Shown piece after piece: positions 30,880 to 44,015 of a stretch of DNA of 64,000 nucleotides (within the stretch, counting starts at the first letter, position 1; each line of letters begins with the position of its first letter). A model generated the notes under the pieces. That model made no database searches and had not been told where the DNA came from. It saw nothing but the letters and a program-made list of their open reading frames with translations. Source of the stretch: Lunularia cruciata (lineage: Eukaryota > Streptophyta > Marchantiopsida > Lunulariales > Lunulariaceae); NCBI GenBank assembly GCA_948567375.1, contig OX419761.1:19160501-19224500 (forward strand). The letters are read 5' to 3'. Position numbers and translations under genes: made by a program.

Positions 30880-32380
30880 AAGACTATATCTTGTCTACCA
30901 TAGTAACATCTAGAGAATAGGATCCCTCCTCCACCTCTACCACATAAGTCTCCAAAATTGGCCTATCAACAACCACAAAAGGAGAGGAAAGTAGAGGTGT
31001 AGAGAGAGCACAACTACCCAAAAATGTTATAGGTGTCATCTCCTCCATAGATAGCAAGCCAACCCCTCCACACAAGATTGGCAAAGCCGTCTGTCTACAT
31101 GCCAAATCCCCTATCACACACTCAAAAGTCCCTAGTCCAACAATATCACCAAAGACTCCCATAATCCTCCTATCAAAGGCTCTCAGATGGAAGGATGAGG
31201 AGGGTGGAACTATATGTATGAGGTACATTGGTTGACAAGTAATACTTGAGGAGAGTACACCAAATGCCACCTATGGATCTCCTAGTAATGGAAGATCATC
31301 CACATGGAGAACATCCTCTACAAGGGCAGCATCTAAGAAGCGTGTGACAAAATCCTTGGATCCTATTGGCACTCTAAGAGCACGTAGTCCTCTGTAGATA
31401 TGATACACTCCTCTAGAAGCTCAAGGTGGGGAGGGATACCTAAAGGGGACCATGCCCTGCACTTTGACACCTTGACTGCACTTTGACACCTTGACTTTCA
31501 AGCCAACTAGATGTTGCTAGGTAGTCAAATGATCAAAGGCTTACCTATTTTGATCTACAAGGCCCACAATATGTGTATCATCTGCCAAGGAGTAAAATAC
31601 ACAACCTAGCATTTCCAAAGTAATAGATAGGAGAGCTCTAAAGTAAGTTATGGAAAATAAGGGTCCCTCTAAAGGATCTACTTGAGTTGTACTAACAGTA
31701 GACTCCAAGATAGTGACTCCCTCCTATGAACAACCGTGCTAGTAGTAAAGGGAAGTAGGAGAGCCATAAATAGACCACACAAAAGAAATAAGATTTGACA
31801 AGGATCCACTAGTCTCTCTAAGCTCTCTAAAGATAGATGCACGTGAGATGCTATTAAAAGCATTCTCAACATCCACTTGTAGGACAACCCACTCTGGATA
31901 GATATCTAGGAATGCTCTAATGCCTAGAGATATAGCCTCATATCCTCCAAGTGTAGCTACTCCAAATTGATGTGGACTGAGGTGTTGTCAAAAGTGAGAA
32001 CGATGTTGAAGGAAAATGGTACAACTGATCAAATGCAAAAAGATCTCTCCAATAGCAATTGGTCTAATGCCCCTTGTGTCCTTCTCCATTGCAAGAAGTT
32101 GACTAGCACCTAACATTTGAGTAATAGACATAGGAATATTTCCTCTCACTATTGCTACAACCACCTAAAACAACTTGGTAAAACCACTAGAAGGATTATC
32201 TGCCTGAAAATAATCTCTAAGGTGCTCATAAACCATCCTTGACAAGCCTCCTAAGGAAAGGAGAGAGGCATTGCACAATGCTTGTGCAAAAAGTGACCTA
32301 TCAAGACAAAAGGCTGCTTTGGCTGATAAAATAAGACCTTTAGTGGTAGTCCTTCTACTGCCATAGGATGTAGTGAGCAT
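30880..32380 (-). pseudogene. Long LINE: reverse transcriptase
   Basis: RT landmarks in order on the minus strand: LGGLSRMVYEHLRDYF (from about 32260), GIRPIAIGEIFLHLI (about 32075-32030), SPHQFGVATLGGYEAI, VLQVDVENAFNSISRASIF (about 31885-31830), SLADDTHIVG (the catalytic A-D-D at about 31578-31586) and RQTALPILCGGVGLLSMEE with ITFLGSCALS (about 31100-31010) as the thumb. Stops often sit where Gln is expected (YY-stop-HG, GDP-stop-VA), consistent with CAG to TAG decay. Confidence 0.85.
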
Positions 32381-33090
32381 AAAGAAGAGACAATCTCATC
32401 AGTAGGACTAGCCATAGACAAAGGCTGTAGCGCTTATGCTACTCTACTAAACTTTCCCACCTGACCTAATGTCCTACACCATTGTACTCAAGTGGACTTT
32501 GTGGTATCTTGTGGCAAAACCTATCTCGTAAAGCATGTAGCCCTAACAGACTCCTTCTAAAGGGCCGCCCAATCCCCCACTCAAAATTGACAAATCTAGC
32601 AGTCACCTCTCTATGTCCCGCATGTCCTCTTCTAGCATAACAAAGACACCATCAAGGGAGTAAGAGGAATAAGAACCATGCTAAAAATCCAAGGGATCAC
32701 ATGCCAAATTATCAAGTGGTAGGCAAAAATATTGTCTAGCCTCATCATGGAGTGTGCGGGGTAGCCTATGGAATAGACGTGGACATGGAAAACTAGTCTC
32801 AAATAACCCCAAAATGCAAGCCGCTTGAGAAGCTAACCACTTCCACGACTCTATCAGTATCCCTAGAACAATCAACAAAGGGATAGAAGAAGCATGCATA
32901 ATCCCAAGTGTCACTATTGACAATGTGGTTGCTTGCCTCATGTTGGCACCCCAAGTGGTCCAATCATAGTCCTTGTGTATCCTTCCCATATGGATCTTAC
33001 CCCTTGTGGGGTAAAACGTTGATGACACACAAGGCATGGTGTATCTCGAGCCGCTCTAAGCGGCTCCACATAGGAAGGTGTAGTCATGGC

Positions 33091-36000
33091 TAGCACAAGA
33101 ATAATGCTAGTAACACATGATTTGCTCCTCCATATCTCTCCATACTTTCAAAACCACAACCCCTCACATCCCAACTCACATAAGAAAATACAATCTCTCC
33201 AAACCCTAAAATCTACAAACTCTTATAACTTTCAAATTCCATCTTTGAAATTTTCAACCTAAACTCCCATGGAACTTAATCATGAAAACCAAGATATTAG
33301 AAATGAAAATTCTTGATGCATCACTCTCAATGTGTATGAATCACTCTATACTCATAAACACCCTAAAATTCTCATAACTTTCTACTCAATTCTCCATAGT
33401 CTTCAATCTAGGTACCAATGGAAACAAAATTGAAAAACAAAAAAAATTGACTATTCACTCAAGTGAGATATGCTAGAGAGCCCTCATAACATATGGATCT
33501 TTCTTCTCACATCTCTCCCTCTCCTCTCTTGTCTCCACACTCTCCAAAAGCCTCCTAAAAAAGTTACTCCCAAAAAGAATAGAAGGTAGGAGTCAAAGAT
33601 CCATTATCTGCTCAAGACAATGTTGTATTTGGTAGTCCAAGTCGCTAAAAGAGGTTGCCTCAACATATAGTCTAAGGTAGTTAAAACAAGCCAAGTAATA
33701 TATTGTGAAGGAAAAATAAATGAACCAAGTAGTTGAAGGAAAATTGAAAAAATTTATAAACACCATCAGTGCAAATAGGTAATAATCACATGACCCAAAT
33801 GAAAATGGCTAAAACCTCATGTAGAACTATGGCTCAAGAGCAGAGGGGAGAGAAACCTAAGTAATTTATTAATTGAACATGGTTGTATAGATTCTTGAAT
33901 GTGATGTAGATCCTCCAATAGTATACCAAGTAGATAGAAGAGCGTCGTACTAAACATGACATGAGCTCTTACTACCATTGAAGTTCCATGAAAGATCATG
34001 CTTGAGAGCATTATAAAGTGAATGATACTTTTTATCCAAAATATGAGGTGTGCATAATTGGAAAGATAGCCATAGCTCCTCTCTTCTACAAAGAACCTTG
34101 TGTTGTATCTTGAATGACAGTATCAAATCTATGTTGAAGATGCCTAAAAATTTGTGCTGCAGCATACAAAGATATCAAAAGATAGTCATGGGATATAATG
34201 GTACTCCTTCCAATTGATGGCAATGATTTCCATTTCTCTTTCTTGAATGCTTTCGTGTGCCAATAACTCAACATGTAAGGAACTCCACCACATCAAACAG
34301 AGTGCATCATCCATCTATGTAGTTTACTATATATGTTCTCACTTTATGAGGAAGTGGTCCAAGAAAATCCAACTAAAACTCAATCTATACTTATGATTGG
34401 AGAGATATAAGGATCTCTATCATTATATCTTGGATTGCATTATTAACTCAAGTGCACTTTACACCTTATGCACATTGTTAAATACTTATACTATGCATGT
34501 CATAACTTGAACCACCAGAGCACAAGTTTGATAACTTTAAAAGTGTTGGATATGGTTAACCCAAATTTAGGCAAGATGCCAATGTAAACTCCTTGTACAT
34601 GAAGCAAAAGTCCACAATCAAGGGGATTCCATGGAGCCAAGCTCCAAAGTCTTTCCCTTGAAAGAAAGAATCTTAACTCTATTCGGAACATCTCATCAAT
34701 GAGTATGTTAGTAAGGATATGAGTGCACATAAGTTCACTAAGATCCACTTGAATCCTCCTAAATTCTAATGATACAAAGTTAAAAAAGAAATATTGTGTG
34801 TGCAAGGCTTGGTAATAAGGTCACAAGACAAACAAAGATATGATTTGAAATAATAAATGCTTGCATCAATTTTCACACTAGATGCCAAAATAAAAGAACA
34901 ACCATCCTATAAGACTTTGTCTAGTAACAAGAGGATATGAAAAACCATGCTCTTAAAAAAGCTATTGGTGCGATAGCTTCTTGTAGTGTGAAACCATATA
35001 CTCCCATAACTATGAGGAGAGCTATTTTTAGCCAACATCACTCATAGGTATGGGAGCATATATAACTAATAGAGTGGAGAATGTCTCAAGTTTAATACTA
35101 TTAATCATACCTAGATGCAGTAAGAGTACATCTATGTGTGGGTAATTATGTGCTGGATAGAATGCTCTAGGGACATAACATCTTGTCAGAATAGAATAGA
35201 TCACATGTGTGTTCTCAACCAAGAGAGTAAATGGATGTAGTCTTGGCTTGAATCATAGTGTTTGAGTTCATAAGTAGTTAATATCTCTTTTAGAAGGGAG
35301 CCCAAAGCCCCAAAACCTCCTATTGGAAATTAGAACTTTGATGGTGGAAATTCAAAAGAAGCAAGGACTACTTGTAGGCTTTGGAACTTGCATTCAAGGG
35401 TCTAGACTTGTAAACCTAAAGCCTTTAGATAGATTTTAAAGGCACACAATGCTCTAATTACATCCTCCAAAGGTACAACTATCCAAGTGAGATAGATGTC
35501 CAAGGATGCTTGCATAACCAACAATAATCATCTTGTAACCTCAAGGAGTAGCCATGGAAAATTCATGTAGAGAAAAAAGGGATGAAAAGGAGAGTCAAAA
35601 CTATTAAAAAAAATTTGTGCATGAGACTAAAACATAAGGAAACACCTCTAATAGCAATTATGTGAACACCTCATATCTCCTTTGAAAGAGCAAGGAGAAA
35701 AGAAGCACCAGACAAACAAGCAACTCTAAGTGGCACTAGACCCAATGCAATATATTGACAACAAGGAAAGAGAAGGGACCACCAAATTGTGCATATTTGG
35801 TAAGAGTTAATCACATAGATGATCTAAAACTAATCTTAATAGCCCACTCATTGAGATATTTAAGGAATGGAGTAAAGCATGAGCAAAGAAGGACTACAAA
35901 AGCTAAAGCTCATCCAAGTGATATTCCATATGATAATCATGAAGGAAAGAAGGAAGATGATAAACATCAAGTGGATTGAACTCTATAAAGCAAATAAAGC

Positions 36001-36280
36001 ATCAGTAGGAAAGAGTGCAAGTCTAGAGGGTGAGAATTGGGAAGTAAAATTTTTCATAATTTTTCATTTTGTAATTTTTTGAAATATTCTTTAAAAAAAA
36101 ATTTCTTTCACTAATAATCCCCAAACCCAAATGTGCATGTGGATGAATGTTTTGAATTCTTTGCCTTTTTCTTCCATTCACAAAAATGCAATGGAGTGTG
36201 ATTCTAACATTTGTTATTCAAAGCTATTTCATTTATATCACCATTTTTAGAATACATGTTTTCTTCTAATCATTTACTTG
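33091..36280. other. AT-rich interval with degenerate coding-like traces, unidentified
   Basis: Short minus-strand open pieces (34274-33817, 35222-35028) look like fragments of an old coding repeat, possibly RT-related, but no diagnostic motif survives. The + strand piece 35755-35979 is Lys/His-rich and unrecognised. I assign no function. Confidence 0.3.
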
Positions 36281-36299
36281 TCTACATTGGTCTTCATTT

Positions 36300-37660
36300 G
36301 AAATGTTGCCAAAACCCAAATTCTCACTTGAAACATTGTTCCTCAAGTGGATGATTAAGAACTCTGCTATAAATGTATTTGAAGTCATGGGATCCAATAG
36401 TCTATGCAAGAAGTATACCAAACCAATAGCCAAGGGAAAGGTAGCCATCACCCATGGGTTTAAGAACATGACTAAACATCTGATCAAAAAAACTCACAAT
36501 TGTCACAACTTGAGAACAAGGTGACTCAATCTTCATTAGAGAAGTCCTTCAAAAAGCAATGGGAGGCAAACATCCATTAGTTCAATTTGGAGCTAATCAA
36601 CTATTTGATTTGGCATATTGTTGTGCTTTTGATTGTCAAGGATCTCAAATTCAAGGAGATCCTTCAAAATTGCACAAAGAAGAAGATAGCTTCAAGGAAC
36701 AATGCTTTCAAATATATTGACAACCTCTACCTCATTGTCAAGGAGAAAACCAAGTCCAAACCAACCAAATTGGCATATCATCAACAAGGTATGTGACTCT
36801 CTAAACTGAAAAGTCACCAATACTCTCATTTCCACTCACATAGATGGGTACCAAAAGCTGCTCATCTAGTCCATCACTCATATCAATATATGTGACGTAG
36901 TATGGATTGTGCAACTTGTCCAAGACACAATCCATGAGCTCTTTGGCAATTGAGGGGTGACTCCCAATTGGGCCTTCTTCTTTTGGACCATGTTCCATAC
37001 ATGGTCAAAGTGGGAGATGATCTCAAGGACAGCTTATTTCCAAAAAGTGTCATATCAAGTTCCTAGCATGCACAATGCATAACCTTTGTAAATTGGTATG
37101 CCACAAACTCCAGCTGCTCTAACACATTCATTGGCTCGATGAAGGGCATCCTCTCCAAGTCTTCTCATTGGCACAACAAGTTCACAAATATCATGAAAAT
37201 TCCTTTCTTCCTTGTCTAGTCATCACTTGTTGGGAGATTTGGCTCACCGGAAGTATGTATCTCAAAGTAGAATTTCCCCTATTGGAGGACTTCATCACTC
37301 ATCACAATGACATCTTGCTGGACATAGCCCATGCAAAGAAGCTAATCATGAATTGATCCTTCAAAGCTGAGCTCATGTCCATCAAGAAGTACAAGATCCT
37401 ACCGATGATCATCACCCAACTTGAGATTCAAGGCCTCACCATCAAGGATCTGATCTCTTTAATTGGCAATATGAAATCTATCTTGATTGGCGGTGACCTT
37501 GAGCAACTCAAATCCACCCTCAAGAAGAACAATTATTATGTTTGGATTATGGACAGTACGGACTATCTTGACATATCATGGACCCATATTCCCATAATGA
37601 GCATCAAGGTGGAGCAATCATGTCTTGCATGTCCTTGTAATCAAAAGCACTAATTGCCTC
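36300..37660 (+). pseudogene. Possible hAT-type transposase remnant
   Basis: The piece 36303-36524 has C-x3-Y then TKHLIKKTHNCH, which vaguely resembles a BED finger. The piece 37168-37356 has VITCWEIWLTGSMYLKVEFP, similar to the TRWGSWLxAxxYxxxxF block of plant hAT transposases, followed by a 92-codon open piece (37375-37653). Frames are broken and no terminal repeats were found. This is a weak call by pattern only. Confidence 0.3.
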
Positions 37661-38115
37661 CACCCAAAAACCATCAACAAGTACATGACGAATCAAGTTC
37701 AATTATGATCTATCTAATCTTTATGCAAAACTATCAAATTCTACATTGCGGAATTTGCTTGCAAAGTTTGCATTCCAATTATTTAAATTCCACTTTTTAG
37801 TCTTTTAAAATTTACAAAATTCCACTTTTTGCCATTTTATATTCCAATAAATTTTACTACTTAGTGATAATCATTAGGCTACAAGTCTATACTCACCTAC
37901 TTGACCTAATATTAAGGAACAACAAAGATGAAAATGTTTTGGAAGAGATAACGTAAACTCCATGATTTTCCTAATTGTTGTTTGTGCTAGTATGGTATAC
38001 TCATCTGGAAATGCTACATGATCACCTCATAAAAACCTATATATATCTAAAGCAATTTCTTTGTGTCTTAATGCATCTTTGTGTGCTAGAAAGAGTAAGT
38101 TCCACTATGGGAAGA

Positions 38116-38153
<38 letters not shown>

Positions 38154-38667
38154 GGTACACATAAAGATATTTCTCTTTTGGTCATTAGCCATGATAAATT
38201 GTAATAGTAAAGAGAGCATGGATTCCACTACAAAATTAAAAGGCACAAGCATCCTAGTATGTTAGATAAACCAAGTAGAATATTTGAATAGGGTAAAGAG
38301 AATGTAATGATGAGTATAAGTTTTGTGGAGATTGCATAAATATCACAAGAGTACAAAGAGGGTTTGAGGAGATAGGAGGAGAAATCGCCTACACTATCAT
38401 CTGTAAACTATAATTTGTAAACATCTAGATTTTCCTCTATGCTATGCTAAGTGGTTCTTTATTCACATACAATCTAGTCAAAATTATATAGGTCATTGAA
38501 AAAGTTATATGTACTAAATAATAAACTAAGTGCAGATGTGAAAGAATATAATTCTATGGTAGTAATGGGTATGATATTGGATGTACAATCAACCTAAGAT
38601 TTTATCCATTATGTTACCGTTTATCCATTATATCCAATTATCATTGATATAATGTTTACCACGGACC
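37661..38667. other. AT-rich interval without gene
   Basis: Contains a (TAA)12 microsatellite at 38118-38153 and nothing else recognisable. Confidence 0.5.
38118..38153. repeat. (TAA)12 microsatellite
   Basis: Uninterrupted taa repeats, 36 bases. Confidence 0.95.
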
Positions 38668-39255
38668 AGAAGAGTGTATTTGGAGAGAGCTTGGGTATAC
38701 TTGGCAAATTATATGAGTCAGTGCAGCCTTGTAATCCAAGATGAACAAGTGACAATTTTCAGATCTTGTAATTATGAACCTATGCGTGATGGAGGGTCGG
38801 AGAGAGTGATTACCTATCCTCATGGGTGGACGGTAAGCAAGGTCTGCAAGGGTATATAATAAGGTCACTTCTTTTTTTCTCTAGTCTTTGAATTATATGG
38901 AATAAAAGCCATGGCATTTGATCTATTTGTCAAAGAGTGCATGAGTGTATATCATTCTAGACATAAGGGGACTCTCATTCTTCTGTTTTCGAGATTGTAT
39001 ATTTTAGAGATTTTTTTTGTGTTGAATGGTACAATCATAGGAGAGCAAACATACATCCCAGGTGATACTTTGATCGATGCTCCAATTGCTTGTAGACCTA
39101 AAACTTACATGGTTCAGATATTTGAAGTGCGGTTTAAGGCAGATTCTTCTTACCAATCCTATTAGGGTTTAGCCCCATTTTACCCTTACTTCATTTCCTT
39201 GTGCGGCTTGATGGGGTCCTCCTTCCCATCCTCCTTGTTTTCACACGCGGGTCTC
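38668..39255 (+). mobile_element. 5'-truncated LINE copy, decayed
   Basis: It matches the endonuclease region (SERVITYPHGWTVS, MAFDLFVKECMSVYHSRHKG, RPKTYMVQIFE) and ends with the tail gcggcttgatggggtcctcc. Frameshifts and stops are present. No clear target duplication was found. Confidence 0.75.
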
Positions 39256-39385
39256 CTTCGAAGAATAAATAGGCGTCATCTGATCAACAAGCAACCAAAA
39301 GAGAGTTCAAAGTGCATGGGTTTGAGAAAACTGTCTCCTTGGTAGTGTGGCTATGCGATTTGTCTTCGTTGTAACATAGATTGTA

Positions 39386-39452
39386 AGACGGACCGCACAG
39401 GATAACAAGAAGGATATTTCTATCCTTCTTGTTATCCTGTTGCGGTCTGTCG
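39386..39452. repeat. Long near-perfect hairpin made of inverted LINE-tail pieces
   Basis: The left arm agacggaccgcacaggataa plus caagaaggata pairs with tatccttcttgttatcctg plus ttgcggtctgtcg around a tttc loop (39417-39420). The arm sequence is the end of the LINE tail variant (ccttcttgttatcctgtgcggtc). Confidence 0.8.
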
Positions 39453-39493
39453 TCGTTGTAAGATAGATTGTCTTCGATGTAAAATAGATTTTT

Positions 39494-39592
39494 TCTTATC
39501 GATATTATTGGAGCTTAGCTCCATTCTACCTTTTGTGTGGTTTGATCGGTATTTCCATCCTTCTTGTTATCCTGTGCGGTCGTCTCTCTACT
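39494..39592 (+). mobile_element. LINE 3'-tail copy
   Basis: Reads cgatattattggagcttagc, then gtgtggtttgatcggtattt and ccttcttgttatcctgtgcg. A decayed tail of about 100 bp, flanked by related fragments. Confidence 0.65.
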
Positions 39593-39682
39593 CTGTTGGT
39601 TTAGTCAAGAAAGAGGACGGCCAGGAATTAGGATTTTTCGCCAAGTTTTCAGAATTTTTTATACTTTTCAAATAAGATTAGG

Positions 39683-40498
39683 ATGGCAGGCGTAAGTTAC
39701 TTCGACTTCGGTCGGCCCGAAAACTTCAAGTAAGCATGTCGTTGATTCTTGCCGTTTATTATCACAGTTCATGTTTAAGACTGTTCCTATATCATTCATT
39801 TAAACCTGGTTTGAAACTTTAACCCGTGCAACTGAAGTAGCAGAGCTATTAATCGAATGTTGTTATCTCCTCCTTTCAGCCTTGGATACAAATCTCAGAC
39901 CTCTTCTGAATTTCCTCGGCCAAAGATACTCACCAATCAATTGAAATTTAAAACGGCATCAATTCATCCGGAGGAGTATTTCACGAGCATCCCTAGCAAT
40001 ATCAATCGTAGTTAACCTCGGGATTTAACGTAATATAGCCACTTCAGTTCTCTTTAATCATATGCAATGGTAAGATCAGAAGAATTGAATTGGAAATCCG
40101 TGGCCCGTATGGTAAAAGCAATTAAGATTAATCCTTGTAGATGTAATTAAATATACAGAGATCAGGCCTTTTACACATAATTAATTCTAAGAAAACTTTA
40201 GTCAACTAAAAATAAGGCTTGGATACATTTTTATGTATATTTACAAGTTTTTATATTAGTTTGTAAATATATTTCCCAAAAAAACCTGTTTAACTCACAT
40301 TTTACATTAGTACAGTAACCTCCCATTTAAGTACGCAAAATTTTGTCTCGAATAAGGGATTCAATGTTTATTGGTTAAACATGTCTTGAATAGTCATTTG
40401 TTGCAGATGATGGAGTTTCTCGCATTTGGCATGCAGGGTTAGCTACTGAATGTTGCGATGGGGAGATTCAAACTATTGTTGAAGAGCCTCGTATGTAG
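39683..40498 (+). CDS. Candidate three-exon host gene, 88 residues, unrecognised
   Basis: Exons 39683-39729, 39880-40007 and 40407-40498 join to 267 bases, exactly 89 codons including the stop TAG. Junctions are GT-AG: donor AA/GTAAGC, acceptor tcctttcag, donor ATC/GTAGTT, acceptor ttgttgcag. The product begins MAGVSYFDFGRPENFN, continues GYKSQTSSEFPRPKI and KFKTASIHPEEYFTSIPSNI, and ends with an acidic tail (DGEIQTIVEEPRM). No membrane segment or signal peptide is seen, and no family was recognised. An acidic open stretch on the opposite strand (40655-40473) competes for part of the 3' side. The call rests on coherent splice signals and composition only. Confidence 0.38.
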
Positions 40499-43400
40499 CT
40501 TCTGCTTCTGTTTGGACTTCTGCAGCAGATTTGTCCTGATCGTTGTTATCGTCGGCTCCTGTCTTCCCCATTTGCATTGTTTCCGGCACTTTGTCCACCT
40601 CTTCCAATATGGATGCTGAGTATTCTGCATTGTTCTCATCATCAGCATTTGTCAATACCTACGTTAGTACTCAACGTTTCTAGTCTAGAAAGCTGTACTC
40701 AACTTTGCTACGAAGTTTATGATAGAAAAAATCAAAAATTATAGACTAGAAAAGTTGAGTACTCATCTAGGAAGCTTCGCTGAAAAATTAAATACACACC
40801 TACCAGATAAAGTGTGCACAAACAGCCCAGGTTCAAGATGGGTTACGATACAGCGGGAGGTTACTGTGCTTGTTGTTGTTCCAAGTATATTTCCTCCTTG
40901 AGATTTCCATATAAAAATATTATAATCATATTGATGTCTTTCTCCCTTTAACATATTTTTTATTTTAAAAAAATGGTTTATTATATTATATCTGATATAC
41001 TAAAGCAAACATTTCATTTGATTTAATGATTTCTATTTGATTGTATCTTTTGATTACAAGCCTACTTTTGAATATCCGTTTCTGGGTTTTGAATATAATA
41101 TAATCTTGTAAATAATCACCAGTATTACACAAAAATTCAGCTTTGATTTTGGGCACGATTAGTCACTAGCATATAATGGTATTTTGATATTACGGAAGAT
41201 ATTTTGGACCTTCTAGATCTCCCACGTTCATATGGTAGTTCTCCTTTGTTGTTTTCACCAATTCTAAGTCTTGAGATAGAATTTAGAATCATTCTCCTAG
41301 ATTTCATAAGTTGATCAATCAAATTTGTAATAGATTCAACTAGGTAGAAGATTATTTTGAGGAATAAGAGAAGAGTTAGAAAATTAAGCTCGAACTGTTA
41401 ATAGTTTACTTTACTCCAACTATGTTATACGTTAAGGCTTTTTATTCCACAATTTTTCTTTTAAAATTCTCAATTTACTTTGCTCAATGACATTTGCTTG
41501 TTATTCCATTCATTTTCTAGTAAGATTTGCAATTTGATCAAAATCTTCTTGTTTTTTCCACTTCCTTAATAAAACTGAACATCTTTATACTTTCTCTCGT
41601 TTAATTTTTTACCATCATTGGTTATATATGTTAAATTTTTCAATAAAAATTATTAGGTTTATAATTCTTTAATATAGAGAATTATTATTCTTTCTGCTAT
41701 TATTATTATTACATGGAGTTTTGGGTTTTGAGATTCCTTTTATTGGAAAATAGAAAGATCCTATGTTGATTACGCCTTTAATGAAATTTATTAATTTATA
41801 ACTCCTAACATCAAATCTTTGAGCATAATTAGTTCCTCAGACTCAGCATGAAATCTTTCAATGCAGGGTGTGCTCTAACTCAAAATTTCTAATAGAGAAA
41901 AATATGACTATAACTTTCATGCAGAAGCTTGATAATTGTAAAAAAAAATTCATGAATCTGAGATCCAACAATGGTGAGGTCCCATAAAATCGCTTTTCAC
42001 CTTGAAAAATAATTCACCGTGGACCGTATATTATGATATCCATCTCCAACTTCATTTTCTTTTCAAAATCTTGATGAAGTCACATAAAAGACATTTTTTA
42101 ATCTTGGAGATAATTCTCCTCTTTTAGACCTAATATTACGATATGCATACTCCAATTCGAAATGCTTTGCAAAATCTTGTTGTAGTGGTTCAAAATGAGT
42201 CTCAATAGCATCTCATATATGCTCAAAATTGATGTCTTTGCTCTAGTTCAAATTTGGATGCTCAAAATGAGTTTCAATAGTATCCCAGATATGCTTTATG
42301 CTTTGGTGTCTATGCTCCATTAAAAGAAACCTCAAATGTGGTTACTGAAATTCTAACATCCAATTGAAGAGTCACATCTATATTATCTTTATCTATCTTC
42401 TTTTTTTAATATCTATCTATCTTATCTAGCTTCGGCCAAAAGATACTTCCTCTGAAGACATATAGCAATCTTCCACATTAAATGATTATTAGTATCTAGT
42501 TTCTCAATGGTTGAAATAATGACATAATCTAACACAAAAAGTCAACACACGCAGCATCCTCTTTAATATTTCCCTTTTCTCAACTTGTGTATGCAAACTT
42601 ACAATTCAACTCTTTGAGCATGAGTGGCTTCTTTATGAAGATATGAACAATGTTCTCCATCCTTGTTGGAGAACCAAAATCAGTCAATAAGATTGATTAT
42701 GTGATTATTGACCTTATCTCTTAGTACATACTCATCTCTTGAGGACGGACAGGACGGATTATTGCGAGGCTAAGGCTCTGCTCCTCCATCCGTAGGAGGA
42801 GTTCCCTGGAAGACTTCTTCAATAGAAGACTTAGATAAAGATGAGGATGCACAGGATACTAAGCCAGTGGTAACTTCGAGATAAAGTCTCCTTTTACGTG
42901 GCAAATCTTCCACAACTCTGTACTTAATTCCTAGACGGGAGAGCTGTCTTATTGGAAGTGTGAAGTGAATAATTATTTTCCATGGGGAGCTCGAACTTAA
43001 ACTGGTACAACCCTGATGCCAGTACTAACAAGTCCTATGTTTAATTAACAAAACACGCAGTCCAATTCTGACAGCTGTCTCTGTTTTCCATAGTGTTCTC
43101 CTTTAGTGCTGTTCAAGCCTTGAACGTTGAGTACATGAGCATGCATTTTAAAAGCCTATTTCTGTAACCTGCATGCGGTGTTTGTATACATGTTATGTTT
43201 TCCTATTTATGGCATAAACCAGAATAAATAAATAAATCAGCATAAGACTTTACGATCGCAGCTGAGAGGTAACCAAAAGAGGTTTATCTGCATTACGATC
43301 GGGGTTTTGTATCTTTCAAGATTGTGACAATGTGACCAGATCACGTGTCGGCTGCTAGAAACCTCATGAGGAGCTTGCTTCTGTTCCATGCAAATAAGGT

Positions 43401-44015
43401 AGTTTCATGAGCCAGCTTCTTCTTCCTGGTTGCTACATAAATCTCATCGTGCAAGTACGGAGAGGTCAGATGAGCTCTAAAAGTGCCGTGAATGTCCATA
43501 GCAGTGAGTCTGCTTTTACGGTGAAAATACCGATGAAGTTGAACTTTGTGTGGAAACAAGCCTTGTCTTCTCACGCTAATGACCTTTTCGAACTTATATC
43601 CAATCAGACATATGACTCCACACTTAAGATTTCACGTACAATTTTCTATGGCTATATTTCTCTTTGTTTGGAAGTAAATCGTGAGGTGTTGCTAGTGAAA
43701 CGCTCTATACACTGCAACTCCTAAGAAAATACAAACACCGGGACCAGTTCTAAAAAGTATTGTTCTTGTCTATGAAGTCTAGAGTCTTGATGTGTGCACA
43801 TAAAGCAAATTCAGACTTGCTTGCCAGACTAAGTTAATAGGTATGGTGAGATCCTTGACTGCTACTTTCTAACTCAATAGTGCATTACGGTATTCCGATT
43901 TGCACCAGTTACTTTCTCTACAACGATGAAGTTTCAATGAGGTTTTACCTAGGTTTGGTCCACCAATATGCATCTTCATTACTCATTTGTGAGTGTGGTT
44001 CTGCACTAGATGTAG
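40499..44015. other. AT-rich interval with local tandem duplications
   Basis: A block of about 100 bp is repeated at 41971-42070 and 42071-42170 (ggtgaggtcccataaaat versus gatgaagtcacataaaag). A second partial duplication (caaaatgagtctcaatagca / caaaatgagtttcaatagta) is at about 42190-42320. The open stretch 43407-43724 (105 codons) is unrecognised. Confidence 0.5.

Larger units (their letters stand above)
29850..33090 (-). mobile_element. Long LINE copy (non-LTR retrotransposon), decayed
   Basis: In the minus sense it contains an N-terminal region of unknown role (33037-32681), RT (about 32320-30900), a zinc-like motif and a restriction-like endonuclease (to about 29900), then the 3' UTR with the conserved hairpin (29871-29887). 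Gag-like and APE endonuclease segments were not seen. Many stops interrupt it. The true 5' end is unclear. Confidence 0.82.

Noticed and set aside
38037-38265. Poly-Asn or poly-Leu protein over the (TAA) tract
   Set aside because: It is a by-product of a simple (TAA) microsatellite read in different frames.
40473-40655. Acidic minus-strand open stretch as a gene
   Set aside because: No compatible upstream exon in phase was found, and the opposite-strand three-exon model has better splice support.
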